From the NCBI GenBank assembly GCA_028287785.1, contig JAQBOZ010000001.1:1-64000 (forward strand): a DNA stretch of 64,000 nucleotides, given 5' to 3'. The first letter of the stretch is position 1, and the number at the start of each line of letters is the position of its first letter. A model generated the notes under the pieces. That model was not told the origin of the DNA. It saw nothing but the letters and a program-made list of their open reading frames with translations, and did not search any database. The translations under genes were made by a program, and so were the position numbers. Origin of the DNA: Chlorobiota bacterium. GTDB lineage: Bacteria; Bacteroidota; Ignavibacteria; OLB7. This document shows, in pieces, positions 9,751 to 19,145 of the stretch.

Positions 9751-12435
9751 ATGATCGGCAGGTACCTGCTACGCATTGCTTTTCTCCTTCTCTGTCTTCC
9801 CGTTGCGATCACCTCCGCGCGGGCGCAGAGCTTCTTCAGCTTTTCCGATACGCCCTGCGATTCCACGCGATGCGATTCCCTCTTCTTTGCCAATGAGGGA
9901 ACCACGCCGCGGGTGCTCTTTCGCGTCCGGATGCGGGACAGCATCAGCTTCTCCGTTGCCCCCCTGGCACTTCCCGATACGATACCCGCCGGGGGACGGC
10001 TTGCGCTTTCGGTCTGCTTTACGCCGAACAGAAAGGGGACGATCTCGGATTCTCTCAGGCTCTACATCAGAACCGCGACGGGGTTCGATACCATCAGGGT
10101 TCGCCTGAGCGGGAAGGGGATCGGGCCATCCATCGTGATCGCGCCAAGCTCGCTGTTCCTCTTCCCGAAAACCACGACGAACTCCAAGGCGACGCTCACG
10201 ATAACGATCATCAACAACGGCGATCTGCCGTACGATCTTGCCTCGGCGCTCCCCCCCGTGCCCCCCCCTTTCAGCCTGGTTCCCCCCCTGCCCCCCCCCA
10301 TTCTTCCCGGCGATACGGTCGATGTCCAGATCGCGTTTGAACCGAAGGCCAGCGGCGTCTATTCCTCATCGATCAACCTTCCCACGGCGTGCGGCACCAG
10401 CATCCAGCTTCAGTTCAACGGGGCAACGGAATTGATAGGCACCGGTGCCGTGCTGCGGATCGGCAAGGCGGGCTTCAATCCGGTCAACCTGGAGCAGACG
10501 CCGTGCGATATATCGCGCTGTACCGATGTCATTCTCTCGAACGTCGGCAACGCGCCGCTGAATATCGAATCGATCGACTGGCTTCATAACACGGCGGGCT
10601 ATACGTTTACCCCGGCCATTTCCACCCCGTTCAGGATCGAGGCCAACGAAACGAAGACGATTCCGGTCTGCCTCAACAGCCTGACGCGCGGGTTCCTCCG
10701 CGATACGCTGGTGGTGAAAAGCAACAGCAGAACATCGATCGCGTTCGGTCTGACGATCGATGTCAGCGGGAGCATGAGCCAGGAGATGAGTTGCAGCGGG
10801 TCGCGCCCGCAGCGAATCGAGCAGGCGCGGACACAGGCGAAAAACTTTATCGCGCAGACATTGCTGAACCTGCCGGGGGTTGGCATTCAGGATCAGCTTG
10901 TCATCTCCTCCTACAGCACGTTTCCGAACAGCTATGATCCGGACATCACCTTCATTTTTCCCCTCGCCTATATCACCGATATCAACCGTCCGGTGGCCGA
11001 GGCCGAGATCGACAAACTTGAGACCAAGAATCATACGCCCACGGGGCTGGCGCTCCTCCAGATGATCGATTCTCTTTCCGCAAGCCCGCTCAAGAATCGC
11101 GTCATCGTGCTGTTGACCGATGGCGATGCCGATGATATCCTTACGATTCCGGTGGACAGCATCACCGCCACGGCGCGGGCCAGGGGGATCAGAATCTTTA
11201 CGATCGGGCTGAACCTGGATGCCAGCGCGGTCAGCTACCTTCAGGGGCTTGCAGGGGGGGCCAACGGCGTGGCATTTCTTGCCACCGACTGCAATTCCCT
11301 CCAGACGGCGTTCGAGACGATCACCGATCTGGTCAGCCGCGGCAATGTCATGCGGGAGCCATTCTCGATCAGAATAACATCGCCGATTCTTGTCGCCACC
11401 AAAAGCACTGATTTCGATTCGGTCTATATCGGCGGGAAAACCTGCCGGGATATCACGATTACCAATGTCGGTGAAGGGGATGCGATCGTCGATACGATGA
11501 TGATCAACGATCTTCTGGGGGGGACCGCCACTGGTGAATTCTCCATGCAGTCGCCGGTGAAATTCCCCATCCCTGTGCCGGAGAGCGGCCAGGTGAAGTT
11601 CACGGTCTGCTTTACTCCCGCGAAGATCAGGGTCCGCGGCGGCAGCGCAATGTTCACCTATAACAGTTGCGGGGTGGATACCATCCACACCACGTTCGGC
11701 GGCGTGGGCTTCGCGGCGGCGAATCTCCGGATCAGCGACCGGCGTGTCGGGCCGCCGGGGAGCATCATCACCATGCCGGTCTACGCCGATTCCGCGATCG
11801 GCGCGTATGGCGTCAACACCATCACGTACGGGCTGCGCTGGGATAAGTCGGTGCTCGATCTCAAGGCCATCCGCCCCGGATCGGCGGCGGCGGGAACCAC
11901 CGTGAAAATGTCGGCGCCGGTGTCATACGCGAACTTTTACGCAACCGTGGGGCTGATCAGCGAGGGGAGCAGCCTGACCGGCGGAGGCGAGCTGGCGCAG
12001 CTCGATTTCGAAGTGCTCCGTGGCGACTCCCTGGTGGCCGACGTGGAGCTGACCAGAGGTCTCTTCGAGGATGACAACCCGAAGACGAAGCTGAACAACG
12101 CCGGCGCGGTCGCGCTGGACAGCACCTGTTTCCTCTCCTCGAAGCCGATCAAATTCGCCACCGTGGCGAAGGTCGCCGCCGGAGACGTTACCCCGACCCC
12201 TTCTACCGGTCGCAACGCGACAATCCCGGTAAGCACCGATATCGCCACATCCGTTACGCTGGAAGTCTACGGAGCCGATGGAAGCCGCGCGGTGGCGCCG
12301 GCAACGTATCGGCTTTCCGTGGGCGCAACCACGCTCGGAATGGACGTGGCGCGGCTGGCGCCGGGAAGCTATTACGCTATGCTCCGAACGGAATCCGGGG
12401 AGATCCTGGTGAGGAAGTTCGTGGTGGCGCGATGA
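9751..12435 (+). CDS. Secreted VWA-domain protein with ASPM/choice-of-anchor-like repeats, a cohesin-like domain and a T9SS-like C-terminus
   Basis: MIDAS-like DVSGSMS and LLTDGDADD; repeated CD..RC....NVG.APL modules; cohesin-like VGPPGSIITMPVYADS...LAQLDFEVL; signal peptide. Confidence 0.8.
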   Translation: MIGRYLLRIAFLLLCLPVAITSARAQSFFSFSDTPCDSTRCDSLFFANEGTTPRVLFRVRMRDSISFSVAPLALPDTIPAGGRLALSVCFTPNRKGTISDSLRLYIRTATGFDTIRVRLSGKGIGPSIVIAPSSLFLFPKTTTNSKATLTITIINNGDLPYDLASALPPVPPPFSLVPPLPPPILPGDTVDVQIAFEPKASGVYSSSINLPTACGTSIQLQFNGATELIGTGAVLRIGKAGFNPVNLEQTPCDISRCTDVILSNVGNAPLNIESIDWLHNTAGYTFTPAISTPFRIEANETKTIPVCLNSLTRGFLRDTLVVKSNSRTSIAFGLTIDVSGSMSQEMSCSGSRPQRIEQARTQAKNFIAQTLLNLPGVGIQDQLVISSYSTFPNSYDPDITFIFPLAYITDINRPVAEAEIDKLETKNHTPTGLALLQMIDSLSASPLKNRVIVLLTDGDADDILTIPVDSITATARARGIRIFTIGLNLDASAVSYLQGLAGGANGVAFLATDCNSLQTAFETITDLVSRGNVMREPFSIRITSPILVATKSTDFDSVYIGGKTCRDITITNVGEGDAIVDTMMINDLLGGTATGEFSMQSPVKFPIPVPESGQVKFTVCFTPAKIRVRGGSAMFTYNSCGVDTIHTTFGGVGFAAANLRISDRRVGPPGSIITMPVYADSAIGAYGVNTITYGLRWDKSVLDLKAIRPGSAAAGTTVKMSAPVSYANFYATVGLISEGSSLTGGGELAQLDFEVLRGDSLVADVELTRGLFEDDNPKTKLNNAGAVALDSTCFLSSKPIKFATVAKVAAGDVTPTPSTGRNATIPVSTDIATSVTLEVYGADGSRAVAPATYRLSVGATTLGMDVARLAPGSYYAMLRTESGEILVRKFVVAR

Positions 12436-12503
12436 CCGTATCGCGAGTGATCCGCGCGCCCGGATTGCACGGCCGCCGGTTGACATTCCAAACAGCATTA
12501 TCT

Positions 12504-13376
12504 ATGGCTTATCTCTATAAAGGCATTCGTTCCATCACGCCGACCTGGAAGGCCCGCCCGGGAGATCGCGCGGGGAGGATGTCCTGCCGACTTCGGATGC
12601 TTGCCGCGGTTGCCGCGCTCTGCTCCGCCTTCCTCTCGATCGCTCCCAGCCTTCTGGCGCAGGGAGGGCGTGCCATGGATAATATCCTCTATCCGCAGCC
12701 CGAACAGCTTCAAATCCTCGGCGGACCGGAGGTCGGTTACGGCACATGGACGAACAGGGGATATTTCACCGTGCCGGACGGCAGGCGTTCCTGTTCGGCG
12801 TTCGATAACGGCACCGGCAAGGGGCTCACGATCGGCATCAAGGGGATTATCTACCTTACCCCGTGGCTCTTCGTTTCCCCGCGTATCCGATACGAGGCCC
12901 GCTCCGGCAGCTTTGTCTCGCCGCTTCCCGGTGAGCCGGTCCGTGCCGCCAGCAATGCCATCGTCATGCTCGATCAGGAAGCGCAGGTGGATGCAACCAT
13001 CTCCGCCATCTCGATCGATGGGACGATCGGCGTGGAGGCGTTCGGCTTCTATATCTTCGGCGGGGGATCGAGCAGCCTTCTGCTGGATGGAGTGTACAAC
13101 TACACGGAACGGTTGACCGGCTCGAAGCAGAATTTTCAGTACGCGGATTCTCGCAGCGCCGAGCACCGGCTGGTGAGCGGGCGATCCTTCGACGGCTACG
13201 AGAAATCGACCTTCGATCTCCGCGGCGGGGCCGGTCTCCTTCTCGACCTGAACTACTTCACGATCAACCCCGAGGTGTTCTACAGTTCCCCTCTGACCTC
13301 GGCGCTTCACCAGCCCAACGATCTGAAACAGACCGGCCTTGTCGGGACAATCGCCATTCTCTTCTCCCTCCGCTGA
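12504..13376 (+). CDS. Outer-membrane beta-barrel protein (hypothetical)
   Basis: Hydrophobic N-terminus LRMLAAVAALCSAFLSIAPSLLAQ, Gly/aromatic-rich alternating strands, C-term LVGTIAILFSLR. Start uncertain (ORF from 12432). Confidence 0.6.
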   Translation: MAYLYKGIRSITPTWKARPGDRAGRMSCRLRMLAAVAALCSAFLSIAPSLLAQGGRAMDNILYPQPEQLQILGGPEVGYGTWTNRGYFTVPDGRRSCSAFDNGTGKGLTIGIKGIIYLTPWLFVSPRIRYEARSGSFVSPLPGEPVRAASNAIVMLDQEAQVDATISAISIDGTIGVEAFGFYIFGGGSSSLLLDGVYNYTERLTGSKQNFQYADSRSAEHRLVSGRSFDGYEKSTFDLRGGAGLLLDLNYFTINPEVFYSSPLTSALHQPNDLKQTGLVGTIAILFSLR

Positions 13377-13478
13377 GCGATCGACGGCTTCATCGCGGAG
13401 CCCTGGTCGCCGGCCGGTGAAGCCGGGGCCCTTCCAGGGATCTGGTTGTCAGCGCTTACTGTCATAAGCACTTATCCT

Positions 13479-15365
13479 ATGCGCTCTCTCTCAGTTGCAC
13501 TCCTTCTCGTGATCTGCGCCGCGGCAGCACCGGCTCGTGCCCAGCATTATCGCGATCCCGATGAGGCGAAGTTCACCGTGAGCAATCTCCGGTCGATCAA
13601 CACGGACGCCGATGAATATGCCCCATTTGTGACCGCGAACGGTCGATGGATCTATTTCACGACATCGCGCGTGGGCTCCTCCGATCTGTTCCGGGCGCGC
13701 CGCGCGGGGAGTGAGTGGGGAAATCCAGGCCCCATACCCCCCGATCCCACTGTCAACACAGCGCTGGATGATGGATCGCTGAGCGGTGCGATACCGCCGC
13801 TGGCGCAGCTCTTCGAGCTTTCCGATCACGATCTGGCCGGTCTGTATGTCCCGGAGCTTGGCGTGTTCACCAGCGGAAAACGTTCAGGTGGCGCCGGCGA
13901 TGCCGATCTCTATCTGGTCACGATCTCCCGCGATGGCGAACGAATCCGCGAGGCGGCAAAACTTCCATCCCTGAACACCAGCGCATGGGAAGCCCAGGGA
14001 ACGATCGCCTCCGACGGCAGCTTTATCATTTTCAGCTCCAACCGTTCGGGTGGTTCCGGCGGGATGGATCTCTATATCGCCAACCGGACCGCCGGCGGCG
14101 GATATTCCGATCCGGTCAACCTTGGCGAGAACGTCAACTCATCGGCCAACGAGTGTGCACCCTTTATCGCTCCCGACGGGCGGACGCTCTACTTCGCGAG
14201 CACGCGACAGGGGGGCTTCGGCGGCTCCGATCTCTATATGGTGCGGCGCGATTCCTCCGGGGCGTGGGGCATGCCGAAAAACCTGGGGGAGAGGATCAAT
14301 ACATCCGCCAACGAGCTTTTCTTCTTCGGGGTCGGCAGGGCGCACTGCTATTTCGCGAGCGATCGTCCGGGGGGCGTTGGCGGGCTCGATCTGTACGAGG
14401 CATCCCCCAACATCTTTGCTCCCGGCAACTCGCTCATAAGGTTTTCGCTAAACGACACCACGCGTCACGGCGCGCTCCCCGGACATATCCGCATTATGGA
14501 GTCAAGCCTCGGCAGAGCCGTCGCGGAGCTGGATCTGAGCGGTTCCGATACTGTCGCTCTTCCCCTCCTTTCCGGCTTCTCCTACCGCGTTCAGGCCGCC
14601 GCCGCCGGCTTCCCGGAGAGGGAGCTTGCGCTTGCCGATTTTCCGGGGGATACCACGATCAACTTCCCGGTGAACTTCGGGCATCCCCCCGCTGTGGCCC
14701 CCCCCGCCCCGGTGTTCAACTTCACATCCGATATGAGCCTGCCGTTCTTTGTCAGCGGGTACTACCGGATGAACACGGCGGCCATGCTCGCCGATCTTCG
14801 GAAACGGCAGCTCAACGGCGATCTGAAATCGCAGACGTTTATCGCCGATGTGGCGCGCGACGCCGCGGTGTACGAGGAGAGTCGCAGGCTGTCGGGAACG
14901 GTGGAGAAGATTCTGGGGGATTTCGTGGTGATGTGCCAGGGCGACTACTTCCCGAAATTCCTGGCCTATCTGAAGGAGCGGAAGCCGACCGATCCGAAGG
15001 AATATCTCGAGATCACGATCTACGGCTACGCCGATCCGCGCCCGATCATCGGCGTCTACAACGAAAAACCTGTCACGTTCCTCGATACCAACGGCCGTGA
15101 AGTAACGGTCTCCCCCGGCGATCCGCTCGATAATTTCAAGCTGGCCGGGCTGCGGGCGCATTACGCGGTGGAGTATTTCGACGGGCTGTTCCGCTCCTCG
15201 CCGAAGATGCGCCGTGATTATATCTCGCTGGCCGATCAGGGATTGATCCGCTGGCGCGCCATCAGCGAAAGCGTGGACGCGGTCTCCGGCGAGGATCTGG
15301 GGACGAAGCGACGGATCAAGGCGAGCATCCGGAAGGTCCGTGAAGGGGAATCGGGCGGGATGTAG
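13479..15365 (+). CDS. PD40 (WD40-like beta propeller) plus divergent OmpA-like protein
   Basis: MRSLSVALLLVICAAAAPARAQ; repeated NSSANECAPFIAPDGRTLYFASTRQGGFGGSDLYM; C-terminal ITIYGYADPRP... region. Confidence 0.7.
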   Translation: MRSLSVALLLVICAAAAPARAQHYRDPDEAKFTVSNLRSINTDADEYAPFVTANGRWIYFTTSRVGSSDLFRARRAGSEWGNPGPIPPDPTVNTALDDGSLSGAIPPLAQLFELSDHDLAGLYVPELGVFTSGKRSGGAGDADLYLVTISRDGERIREAAKLPSLNTSAWEAQGTIASDGSFIIFSSNRSGGSGGMDLYIANRTAGGGYSDPVNLGENVNSSANECAPFIAPDGRTLYFASTRQGGFGGSDLYMVRRDSSGAWGMPKNLGERINTSANELFFFGVGRAHCYFASDRPGGVGGLDLYEASPNIFAPGNSLIRFSLNDTTRHGALPGHIRIMESSLGRAVAELDLSGSDTVALPLLSGFSYRVQAAAAGFPERELALADFPGDTTINFPVNFGHPPAVAPPAPVFNFTSDMSLPFFVSGYYRMNTAAMLADLRKRQLNGDLKSQTFIADVARDAAVYEESRRLSGTVEKILGDFVVMCQGDYFPKFLAYLKERKPTDPKEYLEITIYGYADPRPIIGVYNEKPVTFLDTNGREVTVSPGDPLDNFKLAGLRAHYAVEYFDGLFRSSPKMRRDYISLADQGLIRWRAISESVDAVSGEDLGTKRRIKASIRKVREGESGGM

Positions 15366-15387
15366 GGCTCGCCGACGGTGATGGCTG

Positions 15388-15428
15388 AACGCGAAAGGGC
15401 ATCCCCGATGAGGATGCCCTTTCGCGTT
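15388..15428. terminator. Bidirectional terminator hairpin between convergent genes
   Basis: AACGCGAAAGGGCATCC-CCGATGA-GGATGCCCTTTCGCGTT, 17-bp perfect stem. Confidence 0.85.
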
Positions 15429-15446
15429 TCAAGACCATGGATGTTC

Positions 15447-16544
15447 TCAGAAGCTCTCGGGATTGAGCTGGAGAAGCGCCGGATGAATGAAGTGGCGTCC
15501 CTTCCGAATCAGCTCACCATCCAGCGTCACATCGGCGCCGATGCAGACCAGATCCCAGTGGATGGCGCTGTTGTTGCCGTTGGGGGCGATATCGTAGCAT
15601 TTGCCGAGCGTCAGGTGGTTGGAGCCCCAGATCTTCTCATCGAAGAGGATATCGTACATCGGCTGATCGATGTTCGGGTTTGTGCCGAAGGAGAACTCAC
15701 CGAAACGCCGTGCCCCTTCATCGGTCCCCAGAATCTCCTCGAGCCCCTTGTTGTTGCTCGAATCGAAATCGATCACCACGCCATCCTTCACCACCAGCTT
15801 GACGAACTCGAACGGCTTTCCCTCATAGACGGTCGGCGCATAGGTGATGGTCCCGTTGACTGAGGTAAGGAGCGGCGCGGAGAAGATCTCGCCATCGGGG
15901 ATGTTCAGATCTCCGGCGCACGGAATCCAGCTCTGTCCCTCGATCGAGAAGGAGATATCGGTTCCCTCTCCCACCATTCGAAGCTCGCGGCTTTTCGCCA
16001 GAAGCTCGTGGAGCGGCTTCATCCGCTCATTCAGATCGGCGTAATCGAGAAGGCAGGCGTTGTAGTAGTAATCGGCGAACGCGGCGGTCGGCATCTTCGC
16101 GTTCATGGCGAACGCCGGGGAGGGATAGCGGAGGACGCACCAGCGGGTGTTGTTCACGCGCTCGGTCATATGCACCGGCAGGCCGTACTCCTCGGAGTAG
16201 GCCCGGCTCTCCTCGCGGCCCGCGTTGCTCAGCTCATAGATGTTCTCCCCGGCACGCACGCCGATGTAGACATCCATCTCCTTCATCCGCGGCAGATCGG
16301 ACTTGTCGCGCAGGGCGCGCCAGAGTTCGCGCGAGCCCCGTTCACGGATGATCCGCTCGGTTTCGGTGTCGCGGATAACCACGAACGGCACGGCGCCCGC
16401 ATCCAGCGTCGCGCGAGCCATCTCCTGCGCCAGATGAGCGCCGTTGATGCCGAAGAGCTCGATCATGACATTCTCGCCCGGCTTGGTGGCTGTTGAGTAG
16501 GAGATAATCTTGTCGGCAAGCGCCTTGTTGCGTGGATCGTACAT
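15447..16544 (-). CDS. M29 family thermophilic-type aminopeptidase
   Basis: Full-length family-like sequence: GENVMIELFG, TDISFSIEGQSWIPCAGDLNIPDGEIFSAP, GTNPNIDQP, LGKCYDIAPNGNNSAIHWDLVCIGAD. Confidence 0.85.
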   Translation of the reverse strand: MYDPRNKALADKIISYSTATKPGENVMIELFGINGAHLAQEMARATLDAGAVPFVVIRDTETERIIRERGSRELWRALRDKSDLPRMKEMDVYIGVRAGENIYELSNAGREESRAYSEEYGLPVHMTERVNNTRWCVLRYPSPAFAMNAKMPTAAFADYYYNACLLDYADLNERMKPLHELLAKSRELRMVGEGTDISFSIEGQSWIPCAGDLNIPDGEIFSAPLLTSVNGTITYAPTVYEGKPFEFVKLVVKDGVVIDFDSSNNKGLEEILGTDEGARRFGEFSFGTNPNIDQPMYDILFDEKIWGSNHLTLGKCYDIAPNGNNSAIHWDLVCIGADVTLDGELIRKGRHFIHPALLQLNPESF

Positions 16545-16661
16545 GAAGTTCCGGAATTAAGAGATTCTGAAGGAATGCCCCGAACGGGCTTCGGTTGATG
16601 GGCCGGGATGGCCCACGCGGATGGAAACGTTATGACGGAATGAACCGGGAATCGTGCGGGG

Positions 16662-17210
16662 TCAGCGTTCGCCCAATTCCCACTCGCGCCGGAGAAGCCG
16701 GCTCAGGGTGAGATAGGAATTGGGGAAGTAGATCAGGAAGAGGGCCGCCGCCAGCAGCAGCAGATCCTCGATCACCTTCTTCGGTCCCACCGGCTCCGAT
16801 TTGCCGGCGAAGCAGCCGCAATCGATGGTCATCCCCCTGGCGATGGCGGAGATCACCGCCACCAGAAAGACAATCAGCATCGCCGCGGTGACCAGCGCGC
16901 TCCCGCGGATCGCGACCCCGGCCAGCAGCAGCACCCCCACCACGATCTCCGTCCAGACGAAGCTGAGAGCAAAGATGTTCGAGAGAGATTCCGGGAGAAG
17001 CTGATAGTCGGCAATGGAGTGGCCGAACGTCGGGAGGGCAACCAGCTTCTCGGCGCCGGCCACCAGAAAGATGACCCCAAGGACGACCCGCACGCCAAGC
17101 GAGAGCCATCGCATCGCCGGGTGGTCCGCCAGCCTGACCGCCGGTGTGGCGGCAACCGGGATGGCCGCGGCCGCGCCGTGCGACCCATCACGCTGCACTG
17201 TCTGATCCAT
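16662..17210 (-). CDS. DoxX/MauE-like integral membrane protein
   Basis: VVLGVIFLVAGAEKLVALPTF...IVVGVLLLAGVAIRGSALVTAAMLIVFLVAVISAIARGMTIDCGCFAG. Confidence 0.8.
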   Translation of the reverse strand: MDQTVQRDGSHGAAAAIPVAATPAVRLADHPAMRWLSLGVRVVLGVIFLVAGAEKLVALPTFGHSIADYQLLPESLSNIFALSFVWTEIVVGVLLLAGVAIRGSALVTAAMLIVFLVAVISAIARGMTIDCGCFAGKSEPVGPKKVIEDLLLLAAALFLIYFPNSYLTLSRLLRREWELGER

Positions 17211-17292
17211 CTGCTATCTCCTCTCGCGGCAACAGGTTAAGGGGGTATGAATGTATCGGGATCCGGCGAGCGACCCATCTTCTTGAACAATC

Positions 17293-18081
17293 CTACTTGG
17301 TCAGCGGGTAGTTTTTCGCGGTCCAGTCCTTGATCCCTCCCGTATAGACCACCACCTTCTTGAAGCCGATATCGCGGAGATGATCGGCCAGCTCGTGGCT
17401 CAGCTCGCATGCATCGCCGCCACCGCAGTAGGTGACGATCAGGCGATCCTTCGGGATCTTGATAAGCTCGGGGATGGATGTCTGCCACTGATCGGCGTAG
17501 ACATTCATCGCGCCGGCGATATGCCCTTCATTATAATGGTCCTCCGGCCGCGCGTCGATAAACATCGCTCCCTTCATATCGAAGAGCTGTTTTGCGATAT
17601 CGGTGGATATCTCCTTCATCCCGGCGACCTTGTCCAGGACCCCGGTTCCCCGCGCCTTCGTTGCGCTGTCGATGATCCGTTTCGCCTCCAGCCGCGCCTT
17701 TTCGACCGAGTCCTTCCGCGCCTTCAGCTCCGCCGCCGATGCCCCTTTCCCGGCGGTATCGATCGTCGCGATCGGCGCCAGCGTATCGGGTCCCGTCGCC
17801 TTGACCGCGGGGGCTGTGTCGGCGGTGGCGGGGACGGCTATCGTGGTGGTGGTGGAAGTATCGGGCAGCAGGCCGCCGGCAGTCGCTGCCGTATCGTGCC
17901 TGCGGGCCTTGTAGATCCAGGAGAGCCGGACGGCGCTGGTATCGAAGATATCGATGGATGGAGCGGCGAAAATATTATAGCATATCATAATCCCGAGCGA
18001 GATCATGATGATGGCGCGGGCCTCCCTCCATGCTATGCCAAGGGGGGTGCGCTGCTGCTTCGTGCTTGTATCGTCGGTCAT
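17293..18081 (-). CDS. Membrane-anchored rhodanese-domain protein
   Basis: N-terminal TM segment, Ala/Thr-rich linker, FIDARPEDHYNEGHIAGAMNV and YCGGGDACELSHELADHLRDIGF. Confidence 0.8.
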   Translation of the reverse strand: MTDDTSTKQQRTPLGIAWREARAIIMISLGIMICYNIFAAPSIDIFDTSAVRLSWIYKARRHDTAATAGGLLPDTSTTTTIAVPATADTAPAVKATGPDTLAPIATIDTAGKGASAAELKARKDSVEKARLEAKRIIDSATKARGTGVLDKVAGMKEISTDIAKQLFDMKGAMFIDARPEDHYNEGHIAGAMNVYADQWQTSIPELIKIPKDRLIVTYCGGGDACELSHELADHLRDIGFKKVVVYTGGIKDWTAKNYPLTK

Positions 18082-18150
18082 GGCTTATCTCCTCAATGGG
18101 GCTGCCAATCTACCATACTAATTGCGCCACAACAAATCACGCCGGGCTCC

Positions 18151-18458
18151 GGTAGTGACTCAGTTTGAATCCAGTCTTCCATCTGCTGAACAATCATCGA
18201 TCGGCCATCACTGCTTCACTCTTCAAGCTCCGTGGGAGCGCGCCGGTTGTAGCAACAACGCTCCCATCTCCCGCTCAAGCTCCATCGGAGCGTACCATCC
18301 CCGCATCCGTGCCGAATGGTACGCTCCGATGGAGCTTGGAATCATGGGGGCATGGCGATGCTACAACCGGTACGCCCCGATGGGGCTGGAAGGACAGATG
18401 TCGAATGCCCTCCATGAGTCCAAACAGCATGAACCGTATCTCAACCTGAGTCACTACC
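18151..18458. repeat. Palindromic MITE/REPIN-like element, copy 2
   Basis: TIR GGTAGTGACTCAG / CTGAGTCACTACC perfect over 13 bp; central perfect 23-bp inverted repeat CAAGCTCCATCGGAGCGTACCAT (18276-18298) / ATGGTACGCTCCGATGGAGCTTG (18316-18338). Confidence 0.9.
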
Positions 18459-18466
18459 CAACCAGC

Positions 18467-18994
18467 TCATGCGTAGCGGATCACATAATTTGTATACAGG
18501 TTCACCGGCCGCGCCTCGGAGCCACCGGCGGAGCTCGATGTCTGCACACTGGTATCACCCGTGTAGACTCCCGGACCGATTTTCGATCCTCTATTGCAAT
18601 GGTGACTGCCGGTATGCATGCTGTATCCGTGATTATGGTTCACAATATTGCAGCTCTGCAGTGACCCCACGTTATCACCACTGTTCCCCTGTTTTCCCAC
18701 CGGGAGATCGGGCCGTGGGAAACCGCGCGTTGCGGTATCTGGATCGCGGCCTGTGCCGGCGTCGACACCGCGGAGAAACATTCCGCGATAATCCGGGACA
18801 TAGAAGGTTGTGTTATTGCCGCCATACATTGATCCAATCACTGTCAGCAGGGCTGCGTAGCCCACGCTCGATTTTGGCAGCCCCCGTCCATCGCACGGAA
18901 TAAATCCAGCGTTTATGATCTGCTCTTCACTGTCCGCAGTAATAGGTCCGGCATATGGCAGAACCGAGCCGATGGGATAGAACGTATCAGGCAT
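18467..18994 (-). CDS. Phage tail-collar-domain (MdpB-like) protein, one module
   Basis: PIGSVLPYAG, FIPCDGRGLP, YYVPDYRG-type FLRGVDAGTGRDPDTATR, GSLQSCNIVNHNHGY, GGSEARPVNLYTNYVIRYA. ATG at 18994 used. Confidence 0.8.
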   Translation of the reverse strand: MPDTFYPIGSVLPYAGPITADSEEQIINAGFIPCDGRGLPKSSVGYAALLTVIGSMYGGNNTTFYVPDYRGMFLRGVDAGTGRDPDTATRGFPRPDLPVGKQGNSGDNVGSLQSCNIVNHNHGYSMHTGSHHCNRGSKIGPGVYTGDTSVQTSSSAGGSEARPVNLYTNYVIRYA

Positions 18995-19145
18995 GGATGC
19001 CTCCTTGAGATTGTATTTAAAAGAAATGATTGTCAATTGTGGTGATGCAAACCTCTACGTCCATGGCTGCCGGTAGCGGACGTTCGCACCTTACCACAGT
19101 GTCGCGGATGCGTAAGCACAGTCGTGCATGCAATGCACGCACGAC

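Noticed and set aside
8144-11688. Minus-strand ORFs 8144-9658 and 10366-11688
   Set aside because: Shadow ORFs opposite the M30-like and VWA genes, no domain signal.
18122-18664. 180-aa plus-strand ORF over palindromic element copy 2
   Set aside because: It derives from the repeat and the antisense of the collar gene; the similar reading through copy 1 reflects repeat homology, not a protein.
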